A stretch of DNA of 64,000 nt from Streptomyces kaniharaensis (GTDB taxonomy: Bacteria; Actinomycetota; Actinomycetes; Streptomycetales; Streptomycetaceae). A model generated the notes under the pieces. The model saw only the letters and a list, made by a program, of their open reading frames with translations, did no database searches and was not told the DNA's origin. Shown here in pieces: positions 63,996-64,000 of this stretch (positions are counted from its first letter, which is position 1; every line of letters starts with the position of its first letter). Location: contig NZ_WBOF01000001.1 of the NCBI RefSeq assembly GCF_009569385.1, positions 930,001-994,000 on the forward strand. The letters are read 5' to 3'. Position numbers and translations under genes: made by a program.

Positions 63996-64000
63996 GCAGC

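Overview
The window is one contiguous piece of a very GC-rich actinobacterial chromosome. Third-position G/C bias is strong, GTG starts are frequent, and the gene content is that of the family Streptomycetaceae (Streptomyces or Kitasatospora). Markers are a Pup-proteasome island, mycothiol ligase MshC, F420-dependent oxidoreductase, chaplins with a sortase signal, TatAC and the PafBC pair. No prophage, IS element, rRNA or CRISPR array was seen. Only one tRNA (Leu, anticodon GAG) is present.

Region 1 (1-7.4 kb, all minus strand) is a complete catabolic route for trans-4-hydroxy-L-proline. 4-Hydroxyproline 2-epimerase makes the D-isomer. A three-subunit D-hydroxyproline dehydrogenase (DadA-like FAD protein, small [2Fe-2S] protein, FAD/BFD-type protein) oxidises it. 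A DapA-family deaminase then makes alpha-ketoglutarate semialdehyde, and an aldehyde dehydrogenase makes alpha-ketoglutarate. A second proline-racemase paralogue runs off the left edge. The two transcription units start with a shared AT-rich TGTGACAT motif, which recurs as an inverted repeat upstream of a secreted collagenase at 61 kb. Collagen is the main natural source of hydroxyproline, so this suggests a collagen-utilisation regulon.

Region 2 (7.5-22 kb, minus strand) holds tatC, tatA, two small genes, pafC-pafB, three FKBP-type prolyl isomerases, pafA, prcA, prcB, pup, dop and arc (mpa). This is the Pup-proteasome system with its regulators and presumptive folding helpers.

Region 3 (22-36 kb) is mixed housekeeping: a ferredoxin, a secreted protein, TrmI, a site-2 protease, a RecB-like nuclease coupled to an orphan response regulator, an orphan oligopeptide-binding lipoprotein, a HAD phosphatase, MetH, a GH18-like protein, a SRPBCC protein and the remnant of an SGNH hydrolase.

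Region 4 (36-47.7 kb) holds a PAC2-family protein, mshC and a three-gene unit of unknown function (atypical kinase, zinc-ribbon DUF3090 protein, histidine phosphatase). It continues with CorA, an F420 oxidoreductase, an aldo/keto reductase, a RecD-like protein that has lost its Walker A motif, and small proteins.

Region 5 (47.7-51.5 kb) holds a long sortase-anchored chaplin, a short chaplin, an M20 peptidase and the tRNA-Leu.

Region 6 (51.5-58.6 kb) holds a ClC channel and what looks like an acyl-CoA oxidation regulon: a TetR regulator, acyl-CoA dehydrogenase, a DUF35 protein, EtfBA and a PP2C phosphatase. Six copies of a GGNACT(C/G)AGTNCC palindrome lie in its two divergent promoter regions.

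Region 7 (58.6-64 kb) holds the collagenase, a DoxX protein and a TIGR03086 protein sharing twin TTCAAATTTGAA operators, a hemerythrin protein and a two-domain VOC protein.

Product names rest on motifs and family resemblance read by eye. No database search was run.
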